From positions 434,001 to 498,000 of the forward strand of contig OZ037927.1 of assembly GCA_964035575.1 (NCBI GenBank): a DNA stretch of 64,000 nucleotides, written 5' to 3'. Origin of the DNA: Rhynchopus sp. YZ270_cl-10. Lineage: Eukaryota > Euglenozoa > Diplonemea > Diplonemida > Diplonemidae. A program made the translations under genes and the position numbers. This document shows, piece after piece, positions 53,516 to 62,757 of this stretch. Numbering within the stretch: the stretch's first letter is position 1; each line of letters begins with the position of its first letter. The notes beneath the pieces were generated by a model. The model was not told where the DNA came from. It worked only from the letters and a program-made list of their open reading frames with translations, and did not search any database.

Positions 53516-54415
53516 CTAAGATATGACACAAGTGTCCTGCCCCTCATTCGTATTCCGGTGGGGAAGGACTCTGCTGCGTACAACGTTGCTGCAGCTGTCA
53601 CCACCGCGTATGGTCTGTAGTGCTGGACACTTGCCGAGGAACCCGTCACCAATCGTGGTGACTGCTTGCAGGCCTGAGATGTCGACTGTGGATAACGTTG
53701 TGCAGTCGTTGAGGAAGCAGTCACCAATCGTGGTGACTGCCTGCAAGTCTGAGAGGTCAGCTGTCGACAAACTTGTGCAGTGGGAGAGGAAGCCGTTACC
53801 AATCGTGGTGACTGCTTGCAAGCCTGAGAGGTCAGCTGTCGATAACCATGTGCAGCCGTAAAGAAAATTGTTACCAATGGTGGTGACTGCTTGCAGGCCT
53901 GAGAGGTCAGCTGTCGATAACATTCGGCAGCCGTAAAGAAAATTGTTACAAATCGTGGTGACAGACGGCAATGCAGGCAGGTGCAGTGTGGTGCCACAGT
54001 TGTCATCCACATCGGACACACAACTGAACACAATACTCGTTACTGAACTACCTGTGAAGAAGTAATTCGGAATCGCAGTCGCAACTTCTGCCTGAAGGAG
54101 CAAGCTGGCCACCTTCGGATCCCGCACCAACATCAACGTTTCTGCTGTGAGCTTTCTCACACCCAATGCATGAAGCGCTGCAATGGTGTCCTTCTGCGAC
54201 AACGTCGTCTTCGTCAGCACAACTGTGTCCCCAGCACTCAGCTGCGTGATGTCGTCTCCTTCGACCATTACCTTCTCTCCAAAGCTCATGTCAAAGCCGT
54301 CTTCGCGCAACTCTGCTGCAGACGCCACCTTCCGCCGGAGGTCCACAGTTGTATCATCCACACCCACCTCGACTGTGTACTTCTCTCCGTCAAAGCTCTT
54401 CACACATATTTCCAT
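53516..54415 (-). CDS. Ubiquitin-like + LRR protein, tandem paralogue 1
   Basis: 299 residues from the ATG at 54415 (MEICVKSFDGEKYTVEV). Residues 1-72 are ubiquitin-like (DLRRKVASAAEL, LSAGDTVVL), then a helix pair (TIAALHALG, VASLLLQAEVATAIP), then about five LRR repeats of 25 residues with core LSTADLSGLQAVTTIGNNFL, ending in a Cys/Arg-rich tail (GQDTCVIS). Same architecture as the long gene at 2394-5289 but with far fewer repeats and a different consensus. The upstream extension in the open frame is ignored because homology between paralogues begins at this Met. Confidence 0.9.
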   Translation of the reverse strand: MEICVKSFDGEKYTVEVGVDDTTVDLRRKVASAAELREDGFDMSFGEKVMVEGDDITQLSAGDTVVLTKTTLSQKDTIAALHALGVRKLTAETLMLVRDPKVASLLLQAEVATAIPNYFFTGSSVTSIVFSCVSDVDDNCGTTLHLPALPSVTTICNNFLYGCRMLSTADLSGLQAVTTIGNNFLYGCTWLSTADLSGLQAVTTIGNGFLSHCTSLSTADLSDLQAVTTIGDCFLNDCTTLSTVDISGLQAVTTIGDGFLGKCPALQTIRGGDSCSNVVRSRVLPHRNTNEGQDTCVIS

Positions 54416-54923
54416 GGTTTTGTGTATCTCTGTTTTTGTGCAGGTGTTTTGGGTGGGGTGAGAACAACAAAAACAATTGAAACAAGGAAAGTGCCTGCTG
54501 ACTAATAGTTGCGTTTCCCACAACTTCAATCAAGGAGAACTTCGTGTGTAAAGGAGAGTGGTGGGGTGTGTGGGTGTGGTGTGCAGGAGACAACAAACCA
54601 GGTACAAGGGGAGAGGTCTTTTGTTTTGTTGTCGTTCACCCAGAGGATGTGCTCCACTATGTCCTGTGGCTGCCATCCTTTGGTTCACTTGCCCTGCCCA
54701 GGCAGAGTGGCTGCTCCTCAGTTTCGTATTTTTCATGTTGCCAGTTTCACAGCTAGAAGAAAGGTGTTTTTGGCAAAGGCATTTCTCCAATAAAGTTTTA
54801 CACCCCCAGAAACGTACACATTTGCGGACTTCTGGTGGAGGCAGAATAGCTGGTTGCAGCCACACCAGCAGAGATTGAATATTTGATACGCTTCCTCACA
54901 CGGGATCACTTTTTGCTTTTTTG
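54416..54923. other. Spacer between tandem LRR paralogues
   Basis: The 5' flank of one gene (GTTTTGTGTATCTCTG, also after 55799) merges into the 3' flank of the next (GCTGGTTGCAGCCACACCAG, also at about 53300 and 52895). No gene. Confidence 0.6.
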
Positions 54924-55799
54924 CTATGATATGTCACAAGTGGCATGCCCACGAAAAAAACGCCCCCTCTCATCCCCTATGCTCGGGGTGGGCTCCGGGG
55001 GTGGAGAAGGATTGTTAAAAGATAGCACCCTGCTGCGCACAACGTTGCTGTACTTGTCAACACCGCGTATGGTGCGTAGTGCTTGACACTTGCCGAGGAA
55101 GTCGACACCAATTGTGGTGACTGCTTGCAGGCCTGATAGGTCAGCTGTCGACAAGCTTACGCAGTCGTAGAGGAACCAGTCACCAATCTCGGTGACTGCT
55201 TGCAAGCCTGAGAGGTCAAGTGTCAACAACCCTGTGCACATAAAAAGGAACCTGTCACCAATGGCGGTGACTGCGTGCAGGCCTGAGAGGTCAGCTGTTC
55301 GTAACATGTGGCAGCTGGTAAGAAAATAGTCACCAATCGTGGTGACAGACGGCAATGCAGGCAGGTGCAGTGTTCTGATGGCACAGTTGTCATCCACATT
55401 GGGCAGGGAACTGAACACAATATCCGTTATGAATGAGCTACCTGTAAGGAAGTAATTCGGAATCGCAGTCGCAACTTCTGCCTGAAGGAGCAAGCTGGCC
55501 ACCTTAGGATCCTTCACAAACTTCAACGTTTCTGCTGTGACATCTGCCTCACCCAATGCATGAAGCGCTGCAATGGCGTCGTCCTGCAACGTCGTCTTCG
55601 TCAGCACAACTGTGTCCCCAGCACTCAGCTGCGTCATGTCTCCTTCGACCATGACCTTCCCTCCGAAGCTCATGTCAAAACCGCGTTCGCGCAACCCTGC
55701 TGCAGACGCCACCTTCTGCCGGAGGTCCACAATTGTATCATCCACACCCACCTCGACTGTGTACTTCTCTCCGTCAAAGCTCTTCACGCATATTTCCAT
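54924..55799 (-). CDS. Ubiquitin-like + LRR protein, tandem paralogue 2
   Basis: 291 residues from the ATG at 55799. The N-terminal 100 residues are nearly the same as in paralogue 1, with differences such as LRERGFDMSFGGK. The LRR part has five repeats (LRTADLSGLHAVTAIGDRFL, LSTADLSGLQAVTTIGVDFL) and ends in HATCDIS. Paralogues 1 and 2 are more alike in the head and first repeats than at the tail. Together with the 52745 remnant they mark a local tandem array. Confidence 0.9.
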   Translation of the reverse strand: MEICVKSFDGEKYTVEVGVDDTIVDLRQKVASAAGLRERGFDMSFGGKVMVEGDMTQLSAGDTVVLTKTTLQDDAIAALHALGEADVTAETLKFVKDPKVASLLLQAEVATAIPNYFLTGSSFITDIVFSSLPNVDDNCAIRTLHLPALPSVTTIGDYFLTSCHMLRTADLSGLHAVTAIGDRFLFMCTGLLTLDLSGLQAVTEIGDWFLYDCVSLSTADLSGLQAVTTIGVDFLGKCQALRTIRGVDKYSNVVRSRVLSFNNPSPPPEPTPSIGDERGRFFRGHATCDIS

Positions 55800-56650
55800 G
55801 GTTTTGTGTATCTCTGTTTTTGTGCAGGTGTTTTGGTTGGGGTGAGAAGAAACAACAAGAACAGGTAGGAATCGTAACAACGCATCCGCATTGCACTCAT
55901 GCAGGAGGTGGGGACGGCCCTTGACGTGGGACACAATAGCGAGGTAATGGCTTTACGCGTTGCTTCGTTTTCCCATAAGACAAGCCCAATCAAGGAAGGG
56001 TTTGTTGTGTCGTGGGGTAAGGAACAACAAGGCACCTCAAAGTGTTACTCCTGCCAGTCCATTTGGACTCGTATAGACAGTCTGGATGTGAACTTGGAAG
56101 GTGGCCGTTCGCAGTTGTGCATCGGATGAGATCTCTTATGACGATGAAAAGCATAATAGGTGCTGGGAGGGGTTTTGTTGTTGTTTTATTCGCTGTTTTT
56201 TTTGTAAAGCTTTTTGTTGCAGTATGTGTGCTGTTTGCGCTGAGTCAGAGGACACTTTCTCCCTCCGTCTGCATCTGATACACATCGTCGGCTACGTCTA
56301 TGAGAAGACAAGAACCCATGCAAAAGAATCGCCAACACCCGGTTGCCTGCACATCAGCAAAGGAGATACCCCCCTCAGTTGCCTCTCTCTCTGCTGTCTT
56401 GTGTATCCTCTCTCCTAACGCACGCAGTGTGGAAACTGCCCTTCATTTTAGGTGCTGTGATTGTCCTCTCCTTCGTCCTTCTCCAAAACCTATGAAAAGC
56501 TGTGTGTTTCGCACAACCCTTCTGACGCAACCTTCTACCGCTCGCCCCCCGCTGTTGTGTCAACCTTCCTGCATCCCTTTGCAAAAAACCCCTAGCAACA
56601 AGGCTCATTCGCGGAGGGGAGAAAAAAAAAAGCATTTTACACCCCCTCTT
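55800..56650. other. Intergenic spacer, no supported gene
   Basis: A short plus frame at 55899-56129 (MQEVGTALDVGHNSEV...) and one at 56101-56418 with many Cys/Phe residues are open but unremarkable. The DNA is less AT-rich than the middle of the window. Confidence 0.4.
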
Positions 56651-57080
56651 CATGGATGTCCAAAGTACTTGAAGTACTTTTTTCTGATTTTTTATGGCAC
56701 TTGAAGTACTTGACCCCCCCTTTTTTTTCCTCTCAAAATGACAGTCAAGTACTTGAAGATTGATCAAGTACTTGACAAAAATCAAGTACTTGACCCCCTA
56801 TTTTTTTTTCTCGTACTTTTTTACTTTTTTACCCTCTGACAGGGTCTGTCAAGTACTTGTTTTCGAAAAAAAACGTCAAGTACTTGCTCAAGTACCCACT
56901 TTTTTTTTGTACTTGATCAAGTACTTGACGTTTTTTTTGTGAAAAAAGTACTTGACAGAGAGAAAACAAGTAAAAAAGTACGAGAAAAAAAAATAGGGTG
57001 TCAAGTACTTGAAGTATCAAGTATTGGGTTTTTTGGGGGATCAAGTACTTGATATACTTCAAGTACTTTGGACATCCATG
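56651..57080. mobile_element. CATGGATGTCC foldback element, copy 3
   Basis: 430 bp, almost the same as 33336-33766. Target duplication CCTCTT is exact on both sides (56645-56650, 57081-57086). Non-coding long palindrome. Confidence 0.93.
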
Positions 57081-57082
57081 CC

Positions 57083-57375
57083 TCTTTTGACAAATTATTG
57101 GAAATAATGTGTCGGTTGGGGGGGTAGAGTTTTTTTTCCCTGCAAATCTCCACCTTTTTTTTGCACCATTGCGGTCACCTCTCCGAGGTGACCCAGAGAA
57201 GCCCCACACTGTGCATGCCACGTGCCCCACCACCATACCACCAGGACCCATCCGCGCAGGGTTTGTACTGTCGCAGCCCCGTTTGATTTTGCATACAGGT
57301 GTGCATCTTGGTCCGCCCCAACCGCACTGCGACCGCCCACGGTGTGCATGCCACGTGCCCCCACCACCGTACACG
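57083..57375 (-). pseudogene. Fragment of the 58871-60025 gene and its 3' flank
   Basis: 57083-57190 matches the 3' flank and last codons of the intact gene (motif A-like start, GCAAATCTCCACC, CACCATTGCGGTCACCTCTC). 57190-57370 matches its interior around 59155-59320 (GAAGCCCCACACTGTGCATG, GACCCATCCGCGCAGGGTTT, CCGCACTGCGACCGCCCACG). The piece between is missing. It is a truncated tandem duplicate. Confidence 0.85.
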
Positions 57376-57409
57376 CCCCCTTTTTTTTTTGATAAATTGT
57401 TGGAATAAT

Positions 57410-58796
57410 TATACATAGCGCTCTAATTAGAGTATTAGGGTATAATTAGAGTCTGGGATTTTGGGCCAAGTCAGTTAGAGTCCAGTTAGAGTATAATTAG
57501 AGTCGCTTTTCTTCAATTAGACTATAATTAGAGTGCAGTTAGAGCATAATTAGACTCTAACTACACTCTAATTATAGTCTAATTAGAGTAAAACAACAGG
57601 CTTCTTGTAGGTGCAAACGCCGTAAGGAACCGGTTCCCATAAGGTTCCTCTGTAGGACCCAGGTGCCCAGATACCCACATAGCTGAAAATAAGACTTGGG
57701 GAACCGAGTTCTCAGCCGGACTGGGACACAATATGTGAAGGCGCTGTGGTCCGCCTGAAAGCGGGTCGGGGACCCGGTCGCGGGAGGGTGGGGGCCTAGT
57801 CCTAGTCCTACTGTACCTAGTACCCAGTACCGGGACTCGGGACCCGGCTTATTCTCAGCTATGGGTACCCAGGTACTCAGACCCGCGCAGTGGCACATGC
57901 CCTCAAGTGTGAGTGCCCCATACATTAGGGAATGCGATGCAAAAACTCTATGTGCACCTTCTGCAAAATTTACCCTGTCTTCGTGCACCTTCGGTGCAAC
58001 GCCGCAGACAGGCCAAGCAGCGTTGGACTCAGAGGAATGCCTGCTGTGCAGGTATCAAACATGAGAAACTCCCAGCAACAAGGGGCGCCTTTTGGCGGGC
58101 ATTATTGAAGGTGTTTGGGGTGCAAAATTTTCTAAAAATGTTGATGCGCGGGTACAGAAGTGGTGTCTTGTTCTTTCATCTGTAGGAATGTAAATGTCAA
58201 TCGAATTTAACTACCACTAAGGGGTCGAAGGGGTAATCCCAGTATCAAAGGCTGTGTTGACGGGAAATCTATCGCGAGCATACGTTCATTTCAGCCGAAG
58301 AAATACTACTTATGAACCCAGGAGAGATCCAAGCCTCGCGTTGAACAACTACCCGCGATCGACAATACCAAAGAGAATTCATAACAAAACAACACCCTGC
58401 CCCATACACACTAAATAGCCATGCTTCAAGTGCATGCCCCTGGGCCAAAATTCCTGTGCTAAAAAGGCGACAAGACCATCCACAAGGAGTGTGAATTGTG
58501 CACTGGTTTTCTGGGGGAACAAACAATATTTTCTTGTGTCTGGTTCTCTGCAAGCAGAGAACAGACTTTCTGGATTACAAAGTCGAATTTCTTGCACTAG
58601 CTATGCCCCCTGGGTTGATGGCTATAGCATTGATTGATGTGCCCCTCTTTATTGACCCTCTTATAAGACTCTAATTAGACTCTAATTAGAGTCCAGTTAG
58701 AGTATTAGAGTTCAGTTAGAGTTTTAAAGACTCTAATTATACTCGAACTGCCGACTCTAATTATCTAGTTAGAGTCTAATTGGAGCGCTATGTATA
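57410..58796. mobile_element. TATACATAGCGC element, copy 2 (6-bp target duplication)
   Basis: 1387 bp with the same ends as 49924-51728. AATAAT flanks both sides (57404-57409, 58797-58802). It inserted into a copy of motif A, whose two halves lie at 57390-57409 and 58803-58852. It lacks the nested MITE of copy 1, which gives the empty site for that insertion. It contains an inverted core module (about 57840-58640). No coding. Confidence 0.93.
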
Positions 58797-58870
58797 AATA
58801 ATGTAGTCGCCTCGGGTTGTGCTTGCCACAGTTTGTGCAAATATCCACCTTTTTTTTTGCACCATTGTGG

Positions 58871-60025
58871 TCAGCTCTCCGAGATGACCCATGAGGTGAC
58901 TCTCGCTTCCGCCTTTTGTTGCGTCTCCCCTATCGGCCCGAAGGAAAGAAGTGCAAGACGAACAGCGTCCATATCATATGGGTCGATGGGCACACTGCCG
59001 AGGCGGCATATGGCCGCAATGTCGTTCACTGCGTGCTCCCAGTAAGACGCTAGGAGAAGGCCCCGTGCAGTGACGTTCGATGTCCCCACGATGCTACGGC
59101 ATTCAGCCGTCCGTCTGTCCCACCGTGCAAGCCTGTGGTACAGCCGGTCATTAAAGAGTTCATCCCGGAGAAGCCCCACACTGTGCATGCCACGTGCCCC
59201 GCCACCATACCACCAGGACCCATCCGCGCAGGGTTTGTACTGTAGCAGCCCCGTTTGATTTTGCATCCAAGTGTGCATCTCGGTCCGCCCCAACCGCACT
59301 GCGACCGCCCACGGTGTGCACCCACTGTGGTCCGGCTGGTTGAGTAATGTCGGGCCCGCTAATCTATTCAAATGGCGAAGGACGTCCTCCGATGTTATAT
59401 TGTTCTGCACTACATAATGAAATATGTTGCCACCAAGGGGTCCACGATATTGCCGTAACGCGACATGCGGGGAGGACAGAATCGCTGCGCGGGAGGCTAC
59501 CGAAGATAAATTCGCAAGAAAAATCGAGGCGGGAGCGGAGGTTTCGCGGACCTCCCTGCCTGCAGCACCCTCCGTCGCGAGGGCGGTGTATAACGCAGCA
59601 AAGCCAGCACGCAGCTCCGCGGTTATCCTTGCATCCTCTACCCCCACTGCCGCCTGGCACGTTGCGAGGGCGCTGCGAGCCTCTTCACTAGCCTCGCCCA
59701 TCCAATAAACTTCTTCCTTCACTGCGGCAACTGCCTCCTCCCGCCAGGCAAGGACCTCATCAGGTGCAGTCGGGCACAGCAGTATCACCCCGATCACCAC
59801 ACCCCACGGTGCACACCACCGCAGACCTTCCCGAAGGCTCATCCGTTTTCCCTTTCGTGAAGGTGGCGGTGCTATCGTTGGCATCGGTGGTGAGGTGGAC
59901 GAAGCAGCAGCAGCATGCTTCAGCGAAAGCGACAGCCCAGACCGCCGTCCCTGCACCACCCTTGCCTGAGAGTGCTGGACACCCCCTTGAAGGGGTTTCC
60001 CATGAGAGCCCTGTGGGGTGGACAT
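58871..60025 (-). CDS. Single-pass membrane protein with degenerate ankyrin-like C-terminal region
   Basis: 384 residues from the ATG at 60025 (MSTPQGSHGKPLQGG). The longer open frame upstream is low in coding texture and is left out. Residues 1-62 are Ser/Pro/Arg-rich and end in a basic cluster. Residues 70-86 (WCAPWGVVIGVILLCPT) are a transmembrane segment. A helical, probably coiled-coil stretch follows (EEARSALATCQAAVGVEDAR). About residues 205-270 (NIFHYVVQNNITSEDVLRHL, DHSGCTPWAVAVRLGRTEMH) resemble two ankyrin repeats. The remainder has no recognised domain. Pieces of the gene are scattered at 57083-57375 and 60636-60720. Confidence 0.78.
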   Translation of the reverse strand: MSTPQGSHGKPLQGGVQHSQARVVQGRRSGLSLSLKHAAAASSTSPPMPTIAPPPSRKGKRMSLREGLRWCAPWGVVIGVILLCPTAPDEVLAWREEAVAAVKEEVYWMGEASEEARSALATCQAAVGVEDARITAELRAGFAALYTALATEGAAGREVRETSAPASIFLANLSSVASRAAILSSPHVALRQYRGPLGGNIFHYVVQNNITSEDVLRHLNRLAGPTLLNQPDHSGCTPWAVAVRLGRTEMHTWMQNQTGLLQYKPCADGSWWYGGGARGMHSVGLLRDELFNDRLYHRLARWDRRTAECRSIVGTSNVTARGLLLASYWEHAVNDIAAICRLGSVPIDPYDMDAVRLALLSFGPIGETQQKAEARVTSWVISES

Positions 60026-60452
60026 AGTTTGTTTTTTAAGTCCACCCTTTTTTTGTGTAATTTGGGTGTAAAAACCCCTCCTTTGATCGTGAAGTGTTGA
60101 TGTGGTATTCAATAAATTGAAAGCATGGGGGGTGGAACAGCAAAAAATGTTCCAATAAATGAAAAGGGGGTTGCGATAAAGTGCTATTTTGAGGTCGTCG
60201 AGTCCAATAAAGCATAGAATGGTGTCATTTTTGAGTGTGATGCGATGTGGTCTTTTCATTGCGCCCTTGGGAGACCTCACGCCCATTTGCTGTAAGTTGG
60301 GCACACGTGAGGGACTATGAAGACACGCCTTTTTGCTGCTCAACACTCACTGCAGAGAAAACATCCCTGTCTCGCAACGAGGACTGGTGGAAGACTGTCC
60401 CTAAGAGGAAGGGGACTTCCGTGGCACCTGTGCTTTTTTTTTTAACTTTTCC

Positions 60453-60515
60453 TGATAAATTGTTGAGTAGTGTAGTTGCCTGGGTTGCGTTGCCACAGTT
60501 TTGTGCAATCTCCAC
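60453..60515 (-). repeat. Dispersed motif A
   Basis: CTGATAAATTGTTGAGTAGT, GTAGTTGCCTGGGTTGCGTT, GCCACAGTTTTGTGCAATCT, after a T run. It stands upstream of the intact gene, near another fragment of the same gene. Confidence 0.8.
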
Positions 60516-60635
60516 TTCCAGCTTCAGGGCAAACCTCTACTCTCTTTTGACTGACAGGAAAATCACTACCCGCACCCCGCTCCTCTGTGGGTAGATGGAG
60601 AAACTATCCCAACGCCTTGCACGAATCACCCCATT

Positions 60636-60720
60636 CACGGACCTCCCTGCCTACAGCACCTTCGGGCGGTGTACAACACGACAAACCCAGCACGCAGCCT
60701 CCGCAAAGATCTGCGCATAC
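60636..60720 (-). pseudogene. Second fragment of the 58871-60025 gene
   Basis: GGACCTCCCTGCCTACAGCA, CGGTGTACAACACG and CCAGCACGCAGCCTCCGC match 59545-59625. The coding register is not maintained. With 57083-57375 it shows repeated partial duplication of this gene. Confidence 0.75.
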
Positions 60721-60910
60721 ACACATACCCTGCCTACCCATCACACACCCACCTCAAACACGGTCAAACAGGTCGCAGGTGAACCTTCAGCAGGATCATT
60801 CCTGAAAAAGCAAAAAATGAGGGAAATGGAGAACAAAAAAAGGTGGGCGGAGAGGGCCACGGTACAGAGGCATAGAGAGGGGGGTTTCTTCTTCTTTTTT
60901 TTTTTTTTTT

Positions 60911-60960
60911 TTGAAAACTTGGTTGTATTAGTGCAGCCACCCTAGAGTGTGCTCCACTAT
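60911..60960 (-). repeat. Dispersed motif E
   Basis: T run, TTGAAAACTTGGTTGTATTA, GTGCAGCCACCC, AGAGTGTGCTCCACTA. Confidence 0.75.
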
Positions 60961-61313
60961 ATTTTTTTTTGTAGAACAACCCTCAAAAGAGAGGGGGGTG
61001 AAAGAAGAACAGAAAAGGAATAAGTTATAAGTCTGCACCTACAGCAACACAAACGAAACATTGGTGGAAGAAGAAAAAAAAAAGGGTGCATTTTGGGAAT
61101 TTCAAAACTCGCGCGTCTTTAGAAGACGAGGCATTTTGGCTACCTTAAGAAGAAGTCATTAGTTACTCCTGTTTACCCCGCGCTTGACCTGATCTCTCAG
61201 CGTTGACATTCAGGGCACTGGGCAGAATGTCACAATGCCACTCGCCACCGTGATAAAGACGACATACTGTGGTTTAAGTAGAAGACCACAGCATTTCACA
61301 CCTAAAAGAGAAG
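60961..61313. other. Intergenic spacer, nothing recognised
   Basis: AT-rich with one GC-richer stretch at 61170-61300. No supported gene or repeat. Confidence 0.4.
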
Positions 61314-61814
61314 TCATAGTGACAGCGGCAGTGCACCACCACAATTAACTATTCTACGAACCTGCGCCTGTTTGAAAGAGACCTTTAACTTCACCTGGTC
61401 CTCCTCGTCGACGGCCTCCTGTTCGGTAGACACAGCAGGCTTAGGGGAATGTACCTCCGTCGATGAGCTGAAGGTTTCACCGTTGGTCATGAGTTTTTCA
61501 AACACTACATCCCCAACCGACTTCCTGACCGCCGCAAGCAACATGCACAATCTGCGTACAGCGGTGTCCTTCCACTCTTTTGCATCCCGACGTGTCAACT
61601 GGCCCACAAGCGTACGTAGTACGACCTCATCCATCTCCTGCCCTTCCACCTCCAGGCAACTGATAGTTGCCTTCACGAAATCTCCCCGCAGGGAGATTCG
61701 TGCAGGTATGGCCGTTTTAACGGCGTCGGGGGCGTTTGCCAGGGCTTGCACCAAGACCGCTGACGATGTGAAGCAGTAAAACGATTCGTTCTTTAACTCG
61801 TCAAGAGAATCCAT
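61314..61814 (-). CDS. Small helical protein of unknown function
   Basis: 166 residues from the ATG at 61814 (MDSLDELKNESFYCFTSS). This Met is chosen because the upstream codons lie in a DNA block that is tandemly repeated at 62193 and 62496. Mostly helical (AVLVQALANAPDAVKTAI, VVLRTLVGQLTRRDAKEW, VRRLCMLLAAVRKSVGDV), then an acidic Ser-rich linker and a beta-like end (DQVKLKVSFKQAQ). The order, a helical half followed by a short hydrophobic strand region, is reminiscent of COMM-domain proteins, but I cannot support that. A CAG/GTTCG donor-like site after QAQ leaves open a 3' exon. Confidence 0.65.
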   Translation of the reverse strand: MDSLDELKNESFYCFTSSAVLVQALANAPDAVKTAIPARISLRGDFVKATISCLEVEGQEMDEVVLRTLVGQLTRRDAKEWKDTAVRRLCMLLAAVRKSVGDVVFEKLMTNGETFSSSTEVHSPKPAVSTEQEAVDEEDQVKLKVSFKQAQVRRIVNCGGALPLSL

Positions 61815-61817
61815 TTT

Positions 61818-62530
61818 TGATGAGAGGAGTACGTACAGAGGGCGATACTGGGGAAGCAAAAGACAAAATTCTGATTCGTGAATGTGTGTTTGTGTGTTTT
61901 GTGTGTTTTGGGTTCCCCATCGATCCTCGTTCCAACCTTACTAACCGTAAGTGGTAAGCCCATGAGGGGCATGCTGCATTAGTCATTCTATATCTTGAAA
62001 GACTCCTGAGTCGAAGCAAAGCTTCTTAAACAAGTTTACTGTAGAAGAAGAGGAAGAAGAGGCAGAAGAGGAAGAAGAGGAAGAAGAGGAAGAAGAGGAA
62101 GAAGAGGAAGAAGAGGAGGAGTCTTTACAAGATAAAGACGAGTATACAAGTAAACTAAAAAAGGGGGGCGGGGGGAGATTCTTTTTTCCGTAGATGAGGA
62201 GAGGAGTACGTACAGAGGGCGATACTGGGGAAGCAAAAGACAAAATTCTGATTCGTGAATGTGTGTTTGTGTGTTTTGTGTGTTTTGGGTTCCCCATCGA
62301 TCCTCGTTCCAACCTTACTAACCGTAAGTGGTAAGCCCATGAGGGGCATGCTGCATTAGTCATTCTATATCTTGAAAGACTCCTGAGTCGAAGCAAAGCT
62401 TCTTAAACAAGTTTACTGTAGAGGAGTCTTTACAAGATAAAGACGAGTATACAAGTAAACTAAAAAAGGGGGGCGGGGGGAGATTCTTTTTTCCGTAGAT
62501 GAGGAGAGGAGTACGTACAGAGGGCGATAC
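61818..62530. repeat. Tandemly repeated upstream region (2.1 copies) with GAAGAG microsatellite
   Basis: Unit 1 is 61818-62192, unit 2 is 62193-62495, and the first 35 bp appear again at 62496-62530. The units contain GAGGAGTACGTACAGAGGGC, ACCTTACTAACCGTAAGTGG and CTTGAAAGACTCCTGAGTCG. Unit 1 alone has an expanded GAAGAG tract (62041-62123). As this is the immediate 5' flank of the gene at 61814, promoter or 5' UTR sequence has been multiplied. Confidence 0.9.
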
Positions 62531-62757
62531 ACCCATCGCACATGACCCTCACCAACCCTCTAAGGAAATACAAAAAGCTTTTTCCTGCGAAGCTTGTGAG
62601 TTGGCGTTTGAAACACCTTGAGAAGACACCCGCAGGCAGTACCTCCAAGGCCCTGTTTCCGACCCAGATTCTGTGTCGAGACAACCACAAAAACGCTATC
62701 GCAGCCAAATAAACGAAAGAAAAGGAAAAAGATGGAAACTAAAAGGACAAGAAACGC

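Noticed and set aside
11298-60515. Motif A as a tRNA-derived SINE
   Set aside because: No A-box/B-box promoter pair (TGGCNNAGTGG / GGTTCGANNCC) is visible within the motif; an A-tail alone is not enough to name it.
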